Below, piece after piece: positions 21,690 through 35,546 of a stretch of DNA of 64,000 bases; position 1 is the first letter of the stretch, and every line of letters begins with the position of its first letter. Location of the stretch: NCBI GenBank assembly GCA_024336345.1, contig JANFOG010000008.1:1240001-1304000 (forward strand), written 5' to 3'. The DNA is from Mariannaea sp. PMI_226 (taxonomy: Eukaryota; Ascomycota; Sordariomycetes; Hypocreales; Nectriaceae). Both the position numbers and the translations under genes were made by a program. The notes beneath the pieces are model-generated. The model saw nothing but the letters and a program-made list of their open reading frames with translations, had not been told where the DNA came from and made no database searches.

Positions 21690-22569
21690 TCGATTGGATG
21701 TTCAGCCTTTACGCTATGTCATATGTGATGTTCTGATGATAGTTACGAGTTGAGACGCTTTTCATTCTTCAGGAGACAGAGGTCTCTCAGCCTCGAGGGG
21801 GTAGATTCATAGATATTTCTCTTAGATACAGAGTGATTTCTGGATATAGGTGTGGAGTTTCATTTGGGTTAATATCCCGGATTGATGTTTAAAGATACCT
21901 TGTTCATGTAGTGTCGGTAGATTTGGATAGACACTACCATAACAGAACACAACACTTGTTTGAATATTACAATCACTACCTACTAATTGAAATCCATTCT
22001 TGAGATAAATCGAGCAACGGTTCAAATCAGTATTGTCTTCCGGTCCTATTCAGTCAAATAGTTAAGATCCAGGTGGTAACCGATCCAAGGCACTCCTAAA
22101 GATTAAGTATACATAATATCAAAACGCAAGTTGAGTTTATCTTTTTATAGAGCTATAGTTCCTGAATTAGTCATGATAGATTTCTTAGTTCCTAAACGCC
22201 GTGGCTAGGCTCCAACGTGCGTCTCTTCCTGACGTCAAGAGTGTATTGGCCATTCAATGTGTGTTGACGAGGTAGATGCAAGAATGTATATCACAGGCGT
22301 GGTGGTATGTCTGTGTGTATGTATGAATGAGTTTATAAAACATGTCTATCGCTATTTTGCATTATGAGTATATGAGTACCAATACAAAAGAAAAGTGCCA
22401 CCACCCGCTAACTTGAACAATTAGTTACACAAGACTTATTGAAAGTATATCCTTCACCCCGGGTCCAATTTGTTTTTGCCCAAAACCACAAACTTTCCCA
22501 TATTCATAAGAATCATGCCACGTTTACAAGAGGTGTCCAAGTCACCTTATTTCCTCGCTCCATCTATAT
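21690..22569. other. Convergent intergenic region, AT-rich
   Basis: This is the 880-base gap between the 3' ends of the Smr gene (+) and the seven-helix protein gene (-). It is visibly more AT-rich than the flanks, which fits two facing 3' untranslated regions. Nothing else was recognised. Confidence 0.55.
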
Positions 22570-23355
22570 TTATGCATTGTAAGGTGCTTGCTCGTTTTCC
22601 GGCGCGTTGGTTTTGGGAGATACCTTCTTAAGCGTGAAGCCGACAACCTCGCAGATGATACAGACAAACATCTCCATGATGACTCCAGCGCCGAGGTACA
22701 GCCAGACAGTCGTCGTTTTGTTGCCGAGGATAAGGTAGACGGTGTAGACGAGGCGAACGATAACAAAGGGTATCGAGGCGAGAACGGCAACAAGGATGCG
22801 GTAGTCTCCCTGGGCGATGTAACCCTGATGGCGGAGGACGACGATGGTTTGGAGGAGAAGGAAGGCCATGACGACTATGAAAAGAATGGCACCGACTTTG
22901 CTCTCGACGGTGTAGTTGATCTTCGGGACTCCGTTGACGAAAGTATACTTGGAACTGGTGCCACCGATGACGAGGAGAATCAAGGCAGCCAACATGAGGA
23001 TCTCAATAAGGCGTTGGTAAAGTGGCTTGACAATGGGCTGGGCGGATTGGCGATTAATTGACTCGATGAGGCGCCCGATCAAAGCGACAAGCATAAGGAT
23101 CAGGGGACCGAAGCCGACACCGTTGAGAGTCAGCCAGCCGATATAGAGGCTCTCGTTGCTAGGATCATTGACAGTGGCTAGGAGAAGAGCAGATCCAATA
23201 AGGCGAGCGAGAGAGAGGACGACGAGGAAGCGCCAGCCGGAGCTCTTGCGGATGCCATCTCGGGCACAGAGGAAGATGCTGCCGCCGAACAAGAAAGTGT
23301 ATATGACGATTTCGGCGATGGCGATCTTGTCGTAGGTATTTAGTGATTGGGTCAT
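22570..23355 (-). CDS. Seven-helix integral membrane protein (DUF7702-like), 261 aa
   Basis: A single exon runs from ATG 23355 to TAA. The protein shows about seven hydrophobic segments in the pattern of small fungal membrane proteins: about residues 10-30, 41-60, 70-95, 115-135, 155-175, 183-210 and 217-243. A short polar tail (KKVSPKTNAPENEQAPYNA) follows. The opening YDKIAIAEIVIYTF and the central RLIESINR/GYIAQGDYR region are typical of the fungal DUF7702 family as I remember it. The function is unknown; the topology is like a GPCR or PTH11-related protein, but no conserved receptor motif is visible. The window also holds a G-alpha gene, 10 kb away, but this is no evidence of coupling. 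Another possibility is a small transporter or scramblase-type protein. Confidence 0.8.
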   Translation of the reverse strand: MTQSLNTYDKIAIAEIVIYTFLFGGSIFLCARDGIRKSSGWRFLVVLSLARLIGSALLLATVNDPSNESLYIGWLTLNGVGFGPLILMLVALIGRLIESINRQSAQPIVKPLYQRLIEILMLAALILLVIGGTSSKYTFVNGVPKINYTVESKVGAILFIVVMAFLLLQTIVVLRHQGYIAQGDYRILVAVLASIPFVIVRLVYTVYLILGNKTTTVWLYLGAGVIMEMFVCIICEVVGFTLKKVSPKTNAPENEQAPYNA

Positions 23356-25200
23356 CTTTGAGGTCTTGTAGGTTTGTTCTTGATAAGTAGGTAGGGTAAG
23401 TTGGTGTTGAATGGTAAAAGAAAAGCGTATAAGCGCCGGAGAAGGGCAGTATTAACAGTAAGTTGGATTATGTGAGATAGCTGAAGGCTTGGTTCAAGCT
23501 CTTGTAGCGTTGTATTGGATCGAGTTTGAGAGTGGTGATATGATTTTTCGGAAATGTTCAGCTGAAAATGCGAGCTTTTATATATCCATCTCAGAGCTGA
23601 GGCAACCTACTCAATGTAGCATGCGGATGGATAGATACATCACTGGCATCAAAACGGAGAACGGGAAAACCGGCACAGGAACGCCGACGCAAAGACAGAT
23701 GAAAAGATGCAAAGCCTCAAAGGCCCCATCCACGAACTCGATTGAAGAAAAAAACCGCCGAGCGGAACACGCCAAAACCCCCCTTCAACCTGATGTAACA
23801 AGCAGTGATATCGAATTCGACCCCATCGCCCAATCACTTCCCGCGCCAGAAGCGCAGATGCGGAGCTGAACAAAGCCACACCAGACCGACCAGAAGCGCG
23901 CTCGAATGCACTTCTAAATGTGGCCTAGCGTCAAGCTCGAATGGATTACTCTCTGCAGGGCTTAGGTCCGGGGGGGAAGACTGCCTGTAGGGCAGCTAAT
24001 TAGTTGGTGGTGGTCCTGCTGTTGCCCTTGACTCGAGTCTGATAGGTTCTGTTGAGTGAGAGTCCCAGTTTTTTTTTGGTTCCCGAACTTCAGCCTCTCT
24101 CTCGCAATGTATATCACTACTGTGTACGGAGTAGTGATCGGAGAATCCGTAGCACAGATTTGACGCTGCATCAGTTGAATACTCGATGCCAGTTCTTTGT
24201 TCAGTTACTCAACTCCGTACTCCATCGTCATTAATTACTGCGCATATAATAGGTTTATTTTACTGGTGCCAACTCAACCTTGGGCGGTCGCGAACCACCC
24301 TGCAACTTGCCACAGCTACTGTACATAGTAACTACCTAGGCTGTCTTCACCCACTACGCGCCCGTGGCGAAATTATTTCTCTGGGCAATTTACCTTGGGT
24401 TGAGTGGGCTAATAACGTAGGGTTCTTTGTTGTTTCATGGCCCTAGGTAAATACGCAGTTGCCGCCTAGTTCCCATATTGTTATGGAGCACTTACATTCA
24501 GGGTAATACGTATAAGCATTAACCAAGAGATCTCTGCTCGGATCTATCCACCCAACTAGTCGGTAGCTACCCAAACAAAATGTTAACCCGAATGGGAAGT
24601 TCTTTCGAGCCCACAGTTCTCCCCTTCACAGACAGACCTCTGCCGCGCCACATTGCCTATACCAGTTCTATTCAGCGGTAATGAGTTTTCAGTCAACTAC
24701 GATAGGTAATTTGGTGGACTGGCAGTCTTTTCATATATAGCAAGTTCCTCGTAGGCTTCCATTCATCAATGGAAAAGCACGCTCGACAACCCTTTGTACC
24801 CTACAGCCATGCATCTCAAACAGAGAATATCGCACATATCGCACATAGGATCGCAAATTTGACGAGACGACAATGGTGACTGATAGCAACACACAAGTTT
24901 CACATCGTATCCTTTACAATTAACCTGAAGGTTGTGCTTAGGGTAAGGCTGATGCGGTGACTTCATACCTAGCTGCGGTTTGAATTTTCGGATCTTCATA
25001 TTGCTCATCAGGGGTCCGAACATGGCGCAGCACTTAAACCCCACCATCAGAACCACCACTGCCCTGCCTCAACCAAACAGTGACGTCGGGGTTTCTTGAC
25101 GACAATTTTTTAGTTTACCCCACCAACCACCACACATTTCGCACTCTCAAGCTGACGGCTTCAAGACTTCCTAGTTTGATTGCATCGTTGCTCCGAGTCA
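23356..25200. promoter_or_regulatory. Divergent intergenic region, 1.8 kb
   Basis: This region lies between the starts of the seven-helix gene (-) and KTI12 (+) and must hold both promoters. TACGGAGTA/TACTCCGTA-type motifs occur at about 24124 and 24214, and TACCTAGG/CCTAGGTA motifs at about 24333 and 24443. Open frames are short and patternless. Confidence 0.5.
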
Positions 25201-26279
25201 ATGCCTGTATGCTCATTCTCGTTCCCTCGCTCTCCACTTTCCATCTCTAACCCTCTTCTACGTAGCTGATCATCGTCTCTGGCCTGCCCACCTCGGGCAA
25301 GTCAACTCGCGCAAGTCAACTGCACAGCTACCTGTCCAAGCGCATAGCTGATACCAAGTATCGCCTGCACCTCATCTCGGACGAATCTCTGTCCATCTCG
25401 CGCACCGTCTACGACCTCTCTCCCGATAAACTTCCTGCCCACACCCGCTCTGCCAATGCTTCCGAGAAGGATGCTCGTGCTGCGATATACGGCGCCGTGA
25501 AGCGCGTGCTCAGCGACAAGGACATTGTGATCCTCGATGGCCTGAACTACATCAAGGGCTGGCGCTACCAGCTTCACTGCGAGGCCAAAGCGGTCCGGAC
25601 GCCGAGCTGCATCCTGCAGATTGGATGCTCAGTGGACAGAGCCAGACAAACCAACGAGGCCAGACTCCAGCGCAGAGATGATTCTGGCTCAGAAAAGCCC
25701 TCTGAAACCGAGACCGGGGAACTGGACGGCTCAGAGCCGTACGAGAGGAGTAACTGGGACAACCTTGTTTTCCGTTACGAAGAACCCAACCCAATGACAC
25801 GATGGGATAGTCCCCTGTTCACGCTCATTTGGGAAGACGATGAGGCACAAACCGACAAAGTCTTCTCCGATCTATGGGAAGTCATCGCTGGCGAAGCCCG
25901 CAAGGTCATTAGACCCAACCAGTCAACCATTCAGCGAGGCCGTGACGCAAGTGGTGACTACCTTTACAACCTCGACCGCGAGACGTCTGATATCGTCAAG
26001 CGTATTGTAGAAGCGCAGCGTGATAACCAAGACGTCGATGACGTTTCGATACCCCGCAGCTCGAGCAGCCCTCAAGGCAGTGGTAGTGATAACAACTTGA
26101 CAGTAGAGCTTCCAGCAGGGAAGAAAGTCGGACTGCCACAGCTACAAAGATTGAGACGGGCATACATGGGGCTCAACCGTGGGGGTATTGGGCTAGAAGC
26201 TGTTGGTAACATGGCACCCGAGAGGATACGAGAAACTTTTGTGCGGTACCTGAACGACGCGTTTGAAAAGGATGAGTGA
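25201..26279 (+). CDS. kti12: Kti12-like P-loop protein (Elongator accessory), 339 aa
   Basis: The first coding exon is only six bases (25201-25206, Met-Pro); a 59-nt intron follows and the second exon is 25266-26279. The join gives MPLIIVSGLPTSGKSTRASQ, which matches the family opening and its Walker A motif (residues 8-16). Later motifs are VILDGLNYIKGWRYQLHCEA (Walker B-like, shared with PSTK) and RYEEPNPMTRWDSPLF. Kti12 is an ATPase that binds Elongator and tRNA and supports mcm5-type wobble uridine modification. A Ser-rich insert lies near residue 280. The C-terminal LRRAYMGLNR and FVRYLNDAFEKDE segments are the conserved helical end. A 25-base coding stretch repeats AAGTCAACT just at Walker A, without a frame effect. 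Confidence 0.93.
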
Positions 26280-29173
26280 GCCGCTGACACCACATCGGAC
26301 GTGGCGATGAAGAGCTTGATCAAAAATCCGACTTGGATGATACAAGGATGTTTTGTCTAAGGGTTCCGTGCGCGTAAGATGCTATCCAAGGATGCCGAAA
26401 CCATCTAGCCCGCGAAACTCAACGGGTACTGGATCGTGACTGGAATTTGAGGAGCCCTACTGTGGTACATAACCACTGAAGACCACACTCACATGTCCAC
26501 GATCCATTAACCTGGTTGGAACTATGTGCGGACAGTACACAGGACTGTCTCTAAGCTCCTCGTCAAGCGCCTCAAATTTCAATTGTTCCCATGGGCACCA
26601 CGAAATTTCCAGGGCTTCAGCTCTCGACGTCCACATCTGCCAAGGCCAATAGCTAGTGGGGAGCCAAGATAAAAAGGACAAACTTCAATGTTGCACAGCA
26701 AGAAAACCATGTCGAAGCCCCGCTTCAGCTGAAGTCAAAACGCCAATGCTTTATTTGACACAAAGGGATGAGCCTCTACGTCATGTTTGCATATGCAAGA
26801 GAGGGAGGACTGTTCATATCAATATGCTTCTCCTGAGGTTACTCCAATTACAATGCGGGCTGGCGTATTGATTATCACTCATGACTGTCAAATTTGGCTG
26901 TTGTGCGTGGAGTGGGAAGGTCGCGGAAGCCAACATTATGGTGGATAGAAATGGACAGATCTAAAATTTAAAACACTATAGAGTACTTGATTTCGTAGCA
27001 AGAGGACATTCTTTGACGAAATCTGTGAATATGCTACAGTTGATGTGTCTATCAGGGTAGCATATTGCACCTTTGAATCCCACATCCACGTCCTTTGTGC
27101 GCCATGTGCGCAAGCAGTAACTCGCCCTTAGAAACACTTTAATTATACCGGTTTTTATTAGCCTTTTGATATCAAGCGTTTTGCTTTGTTGTTACATAGC
27201 ACTTGTCTATCTGGCTGCCCATCCGACCTGCAATGCCTCCAACCGAATTACATAGTATGATCGGCTCCGCACATCCTTGTGCATAGACCATCAAACAAGC
27301 GACAGGGCTGAGCAGGTGGGCCAATCCCGGCATCTGAGAGAAAGGTACATAGTAATTAAGATGCTTAACAAGCCTTGCTACAAGTCTTTCATGGTGTGGT
27401 TAGATGCCGGTGGTAACATGCGTGACGGAGCAGCTGGAGTACTAGGAATTGCCACAGCAGTGGCAGCAGGTCCTTGAGCTTGGACCTCGCCCTTATCCGG
27501 TCGTCGTTAGCATTCCTGAGTGCTAGACGGGACACGCACCTGGTTGTCCTCAGGCGATGTTAGTTATGCATCTGGGTAGCTACAGTCAGGTACCACTGGC
27601 AGTAGAAAGGCCAGACCGCACGAGTGTGTGAGTATTTAGTATGAAGTTTCTTCGTCGTGACTCAGGGGGTTGCTAAGGATGAGCATGAGGATAAAGTCCG
27701 ATCTGGAAACAGGCGTCATGATGAAGGCAGAGTGGGCACATTTGAGAAGATGCTTTGGGAAAACTTGCCTGGTGGGCGGCAGGAGACAGGGGTTTCACTT
27801 GAGACATGAAAGGAAGAGGAGGCTGGCCATTTTAGGCGTTTTCTCGAGAGATTACTCTGAGTATTTTACATAGGCAATACCGTGGCAATGGTTGTTTGAT
27901 AGACGGGACGGAGAAGGAGAGTAGGGTCTGGGCAAACATTGCAAATGCAATCAATCACAAGGGTAATCATGAGAATTAGCAGAGTCATGATGGCGCTGGA
28001 GACTATCCTTCGAGAATCTGCTCGATTGAACCTTTTGATTCCTTTGCTTTTTTTCTCTCTTTTTTTGTCCCTTTTCAAAAGCATGCTACGATAGCATTCA
28101 GGTATATGTAAACACAGGAAAATGTTTAATTATCTCAATGGTCTCACTTTGACTCTCATTCAACATAACCTGATCTGTCATGGTCAGAAGTCTAGAGGCG
28201 GCGGAGGCGAACGGGAAGACTAGTTGCGCGGCCACAGCTGCCTGCCTGGCCGCGCTGACTGACAGATTGGAGCCAACGACGGCGGGTGGAGACTTGAAGG
28301 CCGGGCAATGACCGTGAGGTGAAGGATGCGGTCATGGTCGGTGCACTGGAGGCTGCTTCAAGGTGAAGGGCGGGCGGGATGTACCTAATTACTGTATGTG
28401 CGTATGTACAGTACTACGGTACAGACGTACTACAGTACTATGTATGGTAGGTAGTACAGTATGATGGAACGCTTTGCCTGATTGCAAATGCTGGGCTCGC
28501 CCCCCAGGGTGGTGGCCAGTTTGTCAATGAAAGAGGCGAGAGAGGCGGGAGGTGGAAGCTGGCAGAATGTTCCACTCTCCAGTTCGTTGGGTGCGTTTGC
28601 ACTCGTCACTGAAGGTGTGCCTGGCCTGGATGGGGGACCCGGATTGACGTACTACGTAGCGCAGGCGACGGCCTTGGAGGGGCCTGGCACTGGACTGCAA
28701 GGCATGGAAGTGCCTGAACCAAACAGCAAAACCCCCTGTAGGCGGCTGAGCTAAGCAGCCGTTTGGCCTGTATCAACATTATCCCGCCCCGAAACTCGAC
28801 TATCGCGCGCTTCTATTGGTTCCAGCGCCTTCCAGGATGCGGCGGGACCCCCCCAGTGACCCCCAGTGAAGTGCAGTCAATGCAAGGCGGTGGTGCTTGC
28901 GTCCGGTTCCGAAGGTGGCCTTCTGCTTCTGAACAGCTCAAATCCAGACCCATCGCCTCAACTCCGATCATCTTTCTTCTTCTCCCCATCTCTCCCGAAT
29001 AACAAAGCCACGTCTTCTCCCCCATTCAACTATCCCCCTTCTTCCCTCTCCATTTCTCTTTAAAGCCCCATCGTCGGCTTTCTTTTCCTCCAGCCTTCCC
29101 ACTTCTCCCCCTCATCTCCCCCCTCCCGAACTGAGCCAGCATCAGCTTCTCTGAAGCAACCTCAGACAACACC
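26280..29173. other. Intergenic region upstream of cdc48, 2.9 kb
   Basis: It contains the kti12 3' end, about 2 kb without recognisable genes, and the cdc48 promoter. An ATTGG (reverse CCAAT) box lies at about 28815, and a C/T-rich leader spans roughly 28970-29170. A GTAC-rich cluster at 28381-28462 is listed separately. Short frames here have no coding character. Confidence 0.5.
28381..28462. repeat. GTAC-rich motif cluster upstream of cdc48
   Basis: Seven GTAC tetramers fall within 82 bases, including two copies of TACAGTACTA and one TAGGTAG. Several short palindromes overlap, so hairpins are possible. It lies about 700-800 bases upstream of the cdc48 start. Its role is unknown. Confidence 0.7.
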
Positions 29174-31981
<2,808 letters not shown>

Positions 31982-33000
31982 GGCGTCAATGGCTAACCGG
32001 ACACGAATGGGATGGGTCCCCCTGTATTCTAATATTTTCGCGCTCGTACATTGCACACAGTTGAAGTGTGTTGGACCTCTTCCATACACGCGCACTTCCT
32101 CCTTGCTGGAATCTGGACGGGGAGTTGGTAGAAAGGTAGAGAGACAGGGGAGAAGGCCAATTTGGGCCTTGTGGTACGTGCTCATGCACAACCATCTTCT
32201 CAGCGGATCAGGGCGAACAAAACTTAGTTGTGAGCTCGGATTGTGCTGCTCTCCTGGAACGCGTGATAAAGTATTTTACTTGTTATGTTGATAGATGATG
32301 AAATTGATTCCCAACGATGATTTTTATGTCAAATGTGCCCTGTACCCAATCGTGAGGTCATGCCTGTTGCTCCCTTGGGAACAGTCGATCCATTCTGACA
32401 TTATAGAAAGGTCTAGCTGCTTCTCCTCCTCTTTTTTTGTGTGTTTTCCTCAATGAGGATAACCATCAAAGCAGAGAAGCTACTACCAAATAACATTTCA
32501 CCCTCACGCTTAGCGGACACATATTGAGCAGGTATTAACGTAAGTCTATGTTTGTGTGTCGTGCATGAGTTCGTATCCATTGGTTTTAGTATCCTCTCCA
32601 TCCATACCGTGATAGCCTCCTCCCCATTTCCCCCCTTCTGGTATGATACTTGTTGTTATTTGGTTGAGTGTTTGTTCGGTTGGCCTGTACACAAAAAAAA
32701 ACAACACCCTCCCCTCCTCTCTTTGCTTATACTCCTTGGTTATTGCCAGCCCAGCCAGCTCCATGCTTCTGGTGTGGCGTTCTTTACACCTCCCAGCTTC
32801 TTCCATTTCCGTATAAATCGACCTTTGTCGTCGTTGGTGCTGCATCCTTGTAAATGCAAATAAATATGCTCATCTTTGTTATGCTTTGCCCTTGCTCATC
32901 CATGGTGGAGGGGGAGGTGGAGGGGGAGGAGGGTTTCCCCACGAGTGGTTATTATCATCCTTTCCCGTCTCGTCGTCGGGGTTTTCTCGGCCACCTGAAT
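31982..33000. other. Convergent intergenic region, 1.0 kb
   Basis: This region lies between the 3' ends of cdc48 (+) and the small unrecognised gene (-). Mixed T-rich and A-rich stretches fit 3' untranslated regions. A purine-rich tandem repeat at 32904-32933 is listed separately. Confidence 0.55.
32904..32933 (+). repeat. GGTGGAGGGGGA tandem repeat
   Basis: A 12-base unit occurs twice in tandem and is followed by GGAGGG. The guanine tracts could form a quadruplex on the plus strand. It lies just past the stop of the minus-strand gene at 33001. Confidence 0.75.
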
Positions 33001-33595
33001 TTAGGAGCTGCCCTTATCATCCACGTCGCATACAGCCTCGAGGCTTTCCCTTGCCACGCGCAAGGCCTCCTCCATGACGGCTTGTGGTACGGCCAAGCTA
33101 GCCTTCCCGTCAGAGTCCTTCGCGTCGCCATTCGCCTTGGCCTCGCCGTTTGTAGCGGGCTTGCTGCCGTTGGTGCTCGAGGTGGCTGGATTTAGGGCCG
33201 AGTCATGGCGAACGTCGTCGAGGATGCGATGGAGGAGCGCAGGGAAAGTCGTGACTTCGCCGGAGCGGAGGAGCGCCAGCGCGTGGTTCTGGATGGTGGT
33301 GGGCCAGTTGGCATTGTGGGAGTTGAGGGCGTGGAGGAGCGCTTCTTGGATGCTGCGAAGTGGGTGATGTCAGTCATTGGAGATTTTATTATTTGTTTTT
33401 TATCGCTAAGCAAAATCGAATGCATGAACGAGGTTGAGTGCAGGGCATAGATGGGAATGGCACGTACTTTGCAACATGCCCGTCCCTAAGCAGGACAGTG
33501 TTGATCTGGGAGCGCAGATCCGGGTCGAGCGTGGCGGAGGTGTAGTTGGCGGCGCTAGAAGGGACTTTGACGGGGGTTGAGGGAGTATTCGTCAT
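33001..33595 (-). CDS. Unrecognised small helical protein, 159 aa, two exons
   Basis: Exon 1 is 33595-33468 (ATG, 42 codons plus two bases) and exon 2 is 33352-33001, joined by a 115-nt GT-AG intron (donor GTACGT, acceptor TTCGCAG). The second exon stays open for 117 codons with protein-like content, and its first in-frame ATG comes late, so simple ORF finding misses it. The protein begins MTNTPSTPVKVPSSAANYTS, then has a helical, Leu-rich part (DLRSQINTVLLRDGHV, IQEALLHALNSHNANWPTTI, ALALLRSGEVTTFPALLHRI). An Asn/Gly/Lys-rich linker and a last helix (MEEALRVARESLEAVC) follow. I do not recognise a family. Codon use resembles real neighbouring genes, with many C-ending codons. A small subunit of a nuclear complex would fit the helical character, but this is a guess. 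Confidence 0.72.
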
Positions 33596-34740
33596 GATGA
33601 TAGCTATAATTGGGATATGATCACGGTCGGAGGGTGTAGCGCCGTTAGAAAGGAGAGAGAGAGGGAGAGAGAGAGATGAAGCCCGGGAAGAGACGAGAAC
33701 CAGCAGAGCGCTCCCAAGTTAAACAGTTGAAAATCAGTGTTTTCGGGTGTTCGATTGTATATCCTCAGTGCAAGTACAGAGGGTTCGACACCCAAATCTC
33801 CCACGTATTAAGAATGCTGTCCACCTGATTCGTGCCCAGAAGGATAATTTTGGGGGTGGTTGGTTGATCGCGCTGTTGATTATCCAGATCTGGAGAGTGT
33901 GTGTCAGCCACGAACCACTTGAGCTGAAGCAGTAGCCAAAGAAATGACAGGAATTGGGGCGAAATGGCATACAATCGGTGCCTGGAAAATTATACAATGG
34001 TAACCAGAAAAGGTGCTGACAAAAATGACGACTAGGGTAGAAAGGCACGGAGAAGAAGAGTCCAAGATTTCCCGCTCTTTGGAACAGAGAGTTGATCGAT
34101 TTCTTGGGGTGGCGATGGCGATGGCGACGAGGCTGAGGCTGAAAGCTTTCGGGGGGGGGGGGAAAGCGGAGCAGGAGGACAGACGTCAGGCCAAAAAAAA
34201 AAAAAAATAAAGCCAAAGTGGGTTTTCCTTGGGAAAGGGAGAGAGAGAAAGTGGGAGGGGAGGCTTGTTGCGCAAGGCTGAAGCTACGGTACCTGGGGTA
34301 AGGTACTTAGTGTGGACGCACACGCACAACAGTGGGCGAGGAGGCTGCGGGTGTCTTAGGAAGTACTCCGTAATTGTTTGTAATCTGTACTCACTTGGTA
34401 ACTAAGGTACTCGGTACTAGGCCTTTGGTAACAGGAAATAAGGTACGGAGGAAAGTGGCAACCGCGCCTAGTTGCCTAGATAGGTGCTGTGCTGGTTTTG
34501 GCAGGTGTGTGTATTCGCCCTCTATAAAGTGGGGAAGAGTGGCTGGGGTACTTTCCGATCAGGGTACCTCGAGTTAGCAAGGTACCTACCTCTTACAGTA
34601 CTGCCCTAGCGGTACCCAAGGTAGCTATAACTGCAGGTGTAGTGGGAAGTGCAAGTGCAGACCAGCCGTCCCCGTGTGAAATTGGATGAAAGCTGAAAGA
34701 AAAAGAAAACCGTCCGAGGTCTTTACAAGGCTGTAAATCT
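33596..34740. other. Upstream region of the small unrecognised gene
   Basis: The minus strand is pyrimidine-rich near 33600-33720 (a TCTCTC leader type). Further out are G11 (about 34150-34160) and A14 runs. The dense GGTAC cluster at 34288-34630 is listed separately. A tRNA-like GGTTCGA at about 33781 was examined and dismissed. Confidence 0.5.
34288..34630. repeat. GGTAC/TACCTA motif cluster
   Basis: About nine GGTAC or GTACC pentamers occur in roughly 340 bases (for example AAGGTACT, CGGTACTA, AAGGTACCTACC), plus TACTCCGTA. Random sequence would give fewer than one. The elements are short, irregularly spaced and on both strands. There is no tandem unit. Confidence 0.75.
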
Positions 34741-34777
34741 AGAGGCTGAAGAACAAGTACATTTATGTATACAGATG

Positions 34778-34813
34778 CATATATATATATGTATGTATGT
34801 ATATATGTATATG
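34778..34813. repeat. TA / GTAT microsatellite
   Basis: This is an alternating TA and GTAT simple repeat of about 36 bases in the AT-rich block. Confidence 0.85.
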
Positions 34814-35528
34814 TAGGGCTGTAGATAAACTCATGTCTACATCTCCATATGTAAGCAAATCAAGATACTGCCTGCCACTCTTTAAATACCTAGGCAGATA
34901 AGCTATATCCTTCCTGCTTCTAAGACTGTGGGGAGTTCCTATATTCACAAGACCAGTGTGGTCAACCGTTTACGCCAGAGGGATATTGTAGTCAAGAGCC
35001 CAGTGAGCAAAAGAAATTTTCTAGATCTCTTGAGTTTGTTTTTAAGCCAAATTAGAAAATCCTCGACATATCGGCTTCCATATCTTATACTATATATGGT
35101 GGAAGGTTTTTTGCGACGATGGTCCCGGATATGGGTTACCAAATATAGACAATAACATGTCAGTAACATTCATGTAGTGTACTAGTTAAATAGCAATTTT
35201 CGATCAAGGAATTAAAGAAGCAATTGCTTGGTTGTATGAGAGTCAAGTAGTAAATACTTTGACATGAAGAAGTTCCGTCTCCTTTGTCTCGTCTTTTTTA
35301 TTTGTCATACAAAACATTAGCTGCCAAGAGAAAGCGCCTATGAAAGCGCCCATCAGTCAAGGCAGAGGATGTCCCTCGACTTCCGCTCCTTATCCTCATC
35401 TTATCAAGAATCAGTAATATAGGATCCATTTTGTCTTATACTGCCTTCATTCCCTTCTCGACAGACCAACTTGTAATATTCTTATCCGGTCGTTGCTCCA
35501 AGGACTCTTTGTTTTCTTTTCTTTTTTC

Positions 35529-35546
35529 TTTTTTTTTTTTTTTTTT
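35529..35546. repeat. Poly-T tract (18 T)
   Basis: An uninterrupted run of 18 T follows a shorter T6 run. It could be the A-tail end of a reverse-transcribed element on the minus strand, but no coding relic was seen beside it. Confidence 0.8.

Noticed and set aside
20658..26279. Smr, seven-helix and KTI12 genes as a functional cluster
   Set aside because: They are on mixed strands with 0.9-1.8 kb gaps, and no shared pathway is known.
33760..33806. GGTTCGACACCC looked like the T-arm of a tRNA
   Set aside because: The T stem pairs over only three bases, and no matching acceptor, D-arm or anticodon arm lies at the right distance on either strand.
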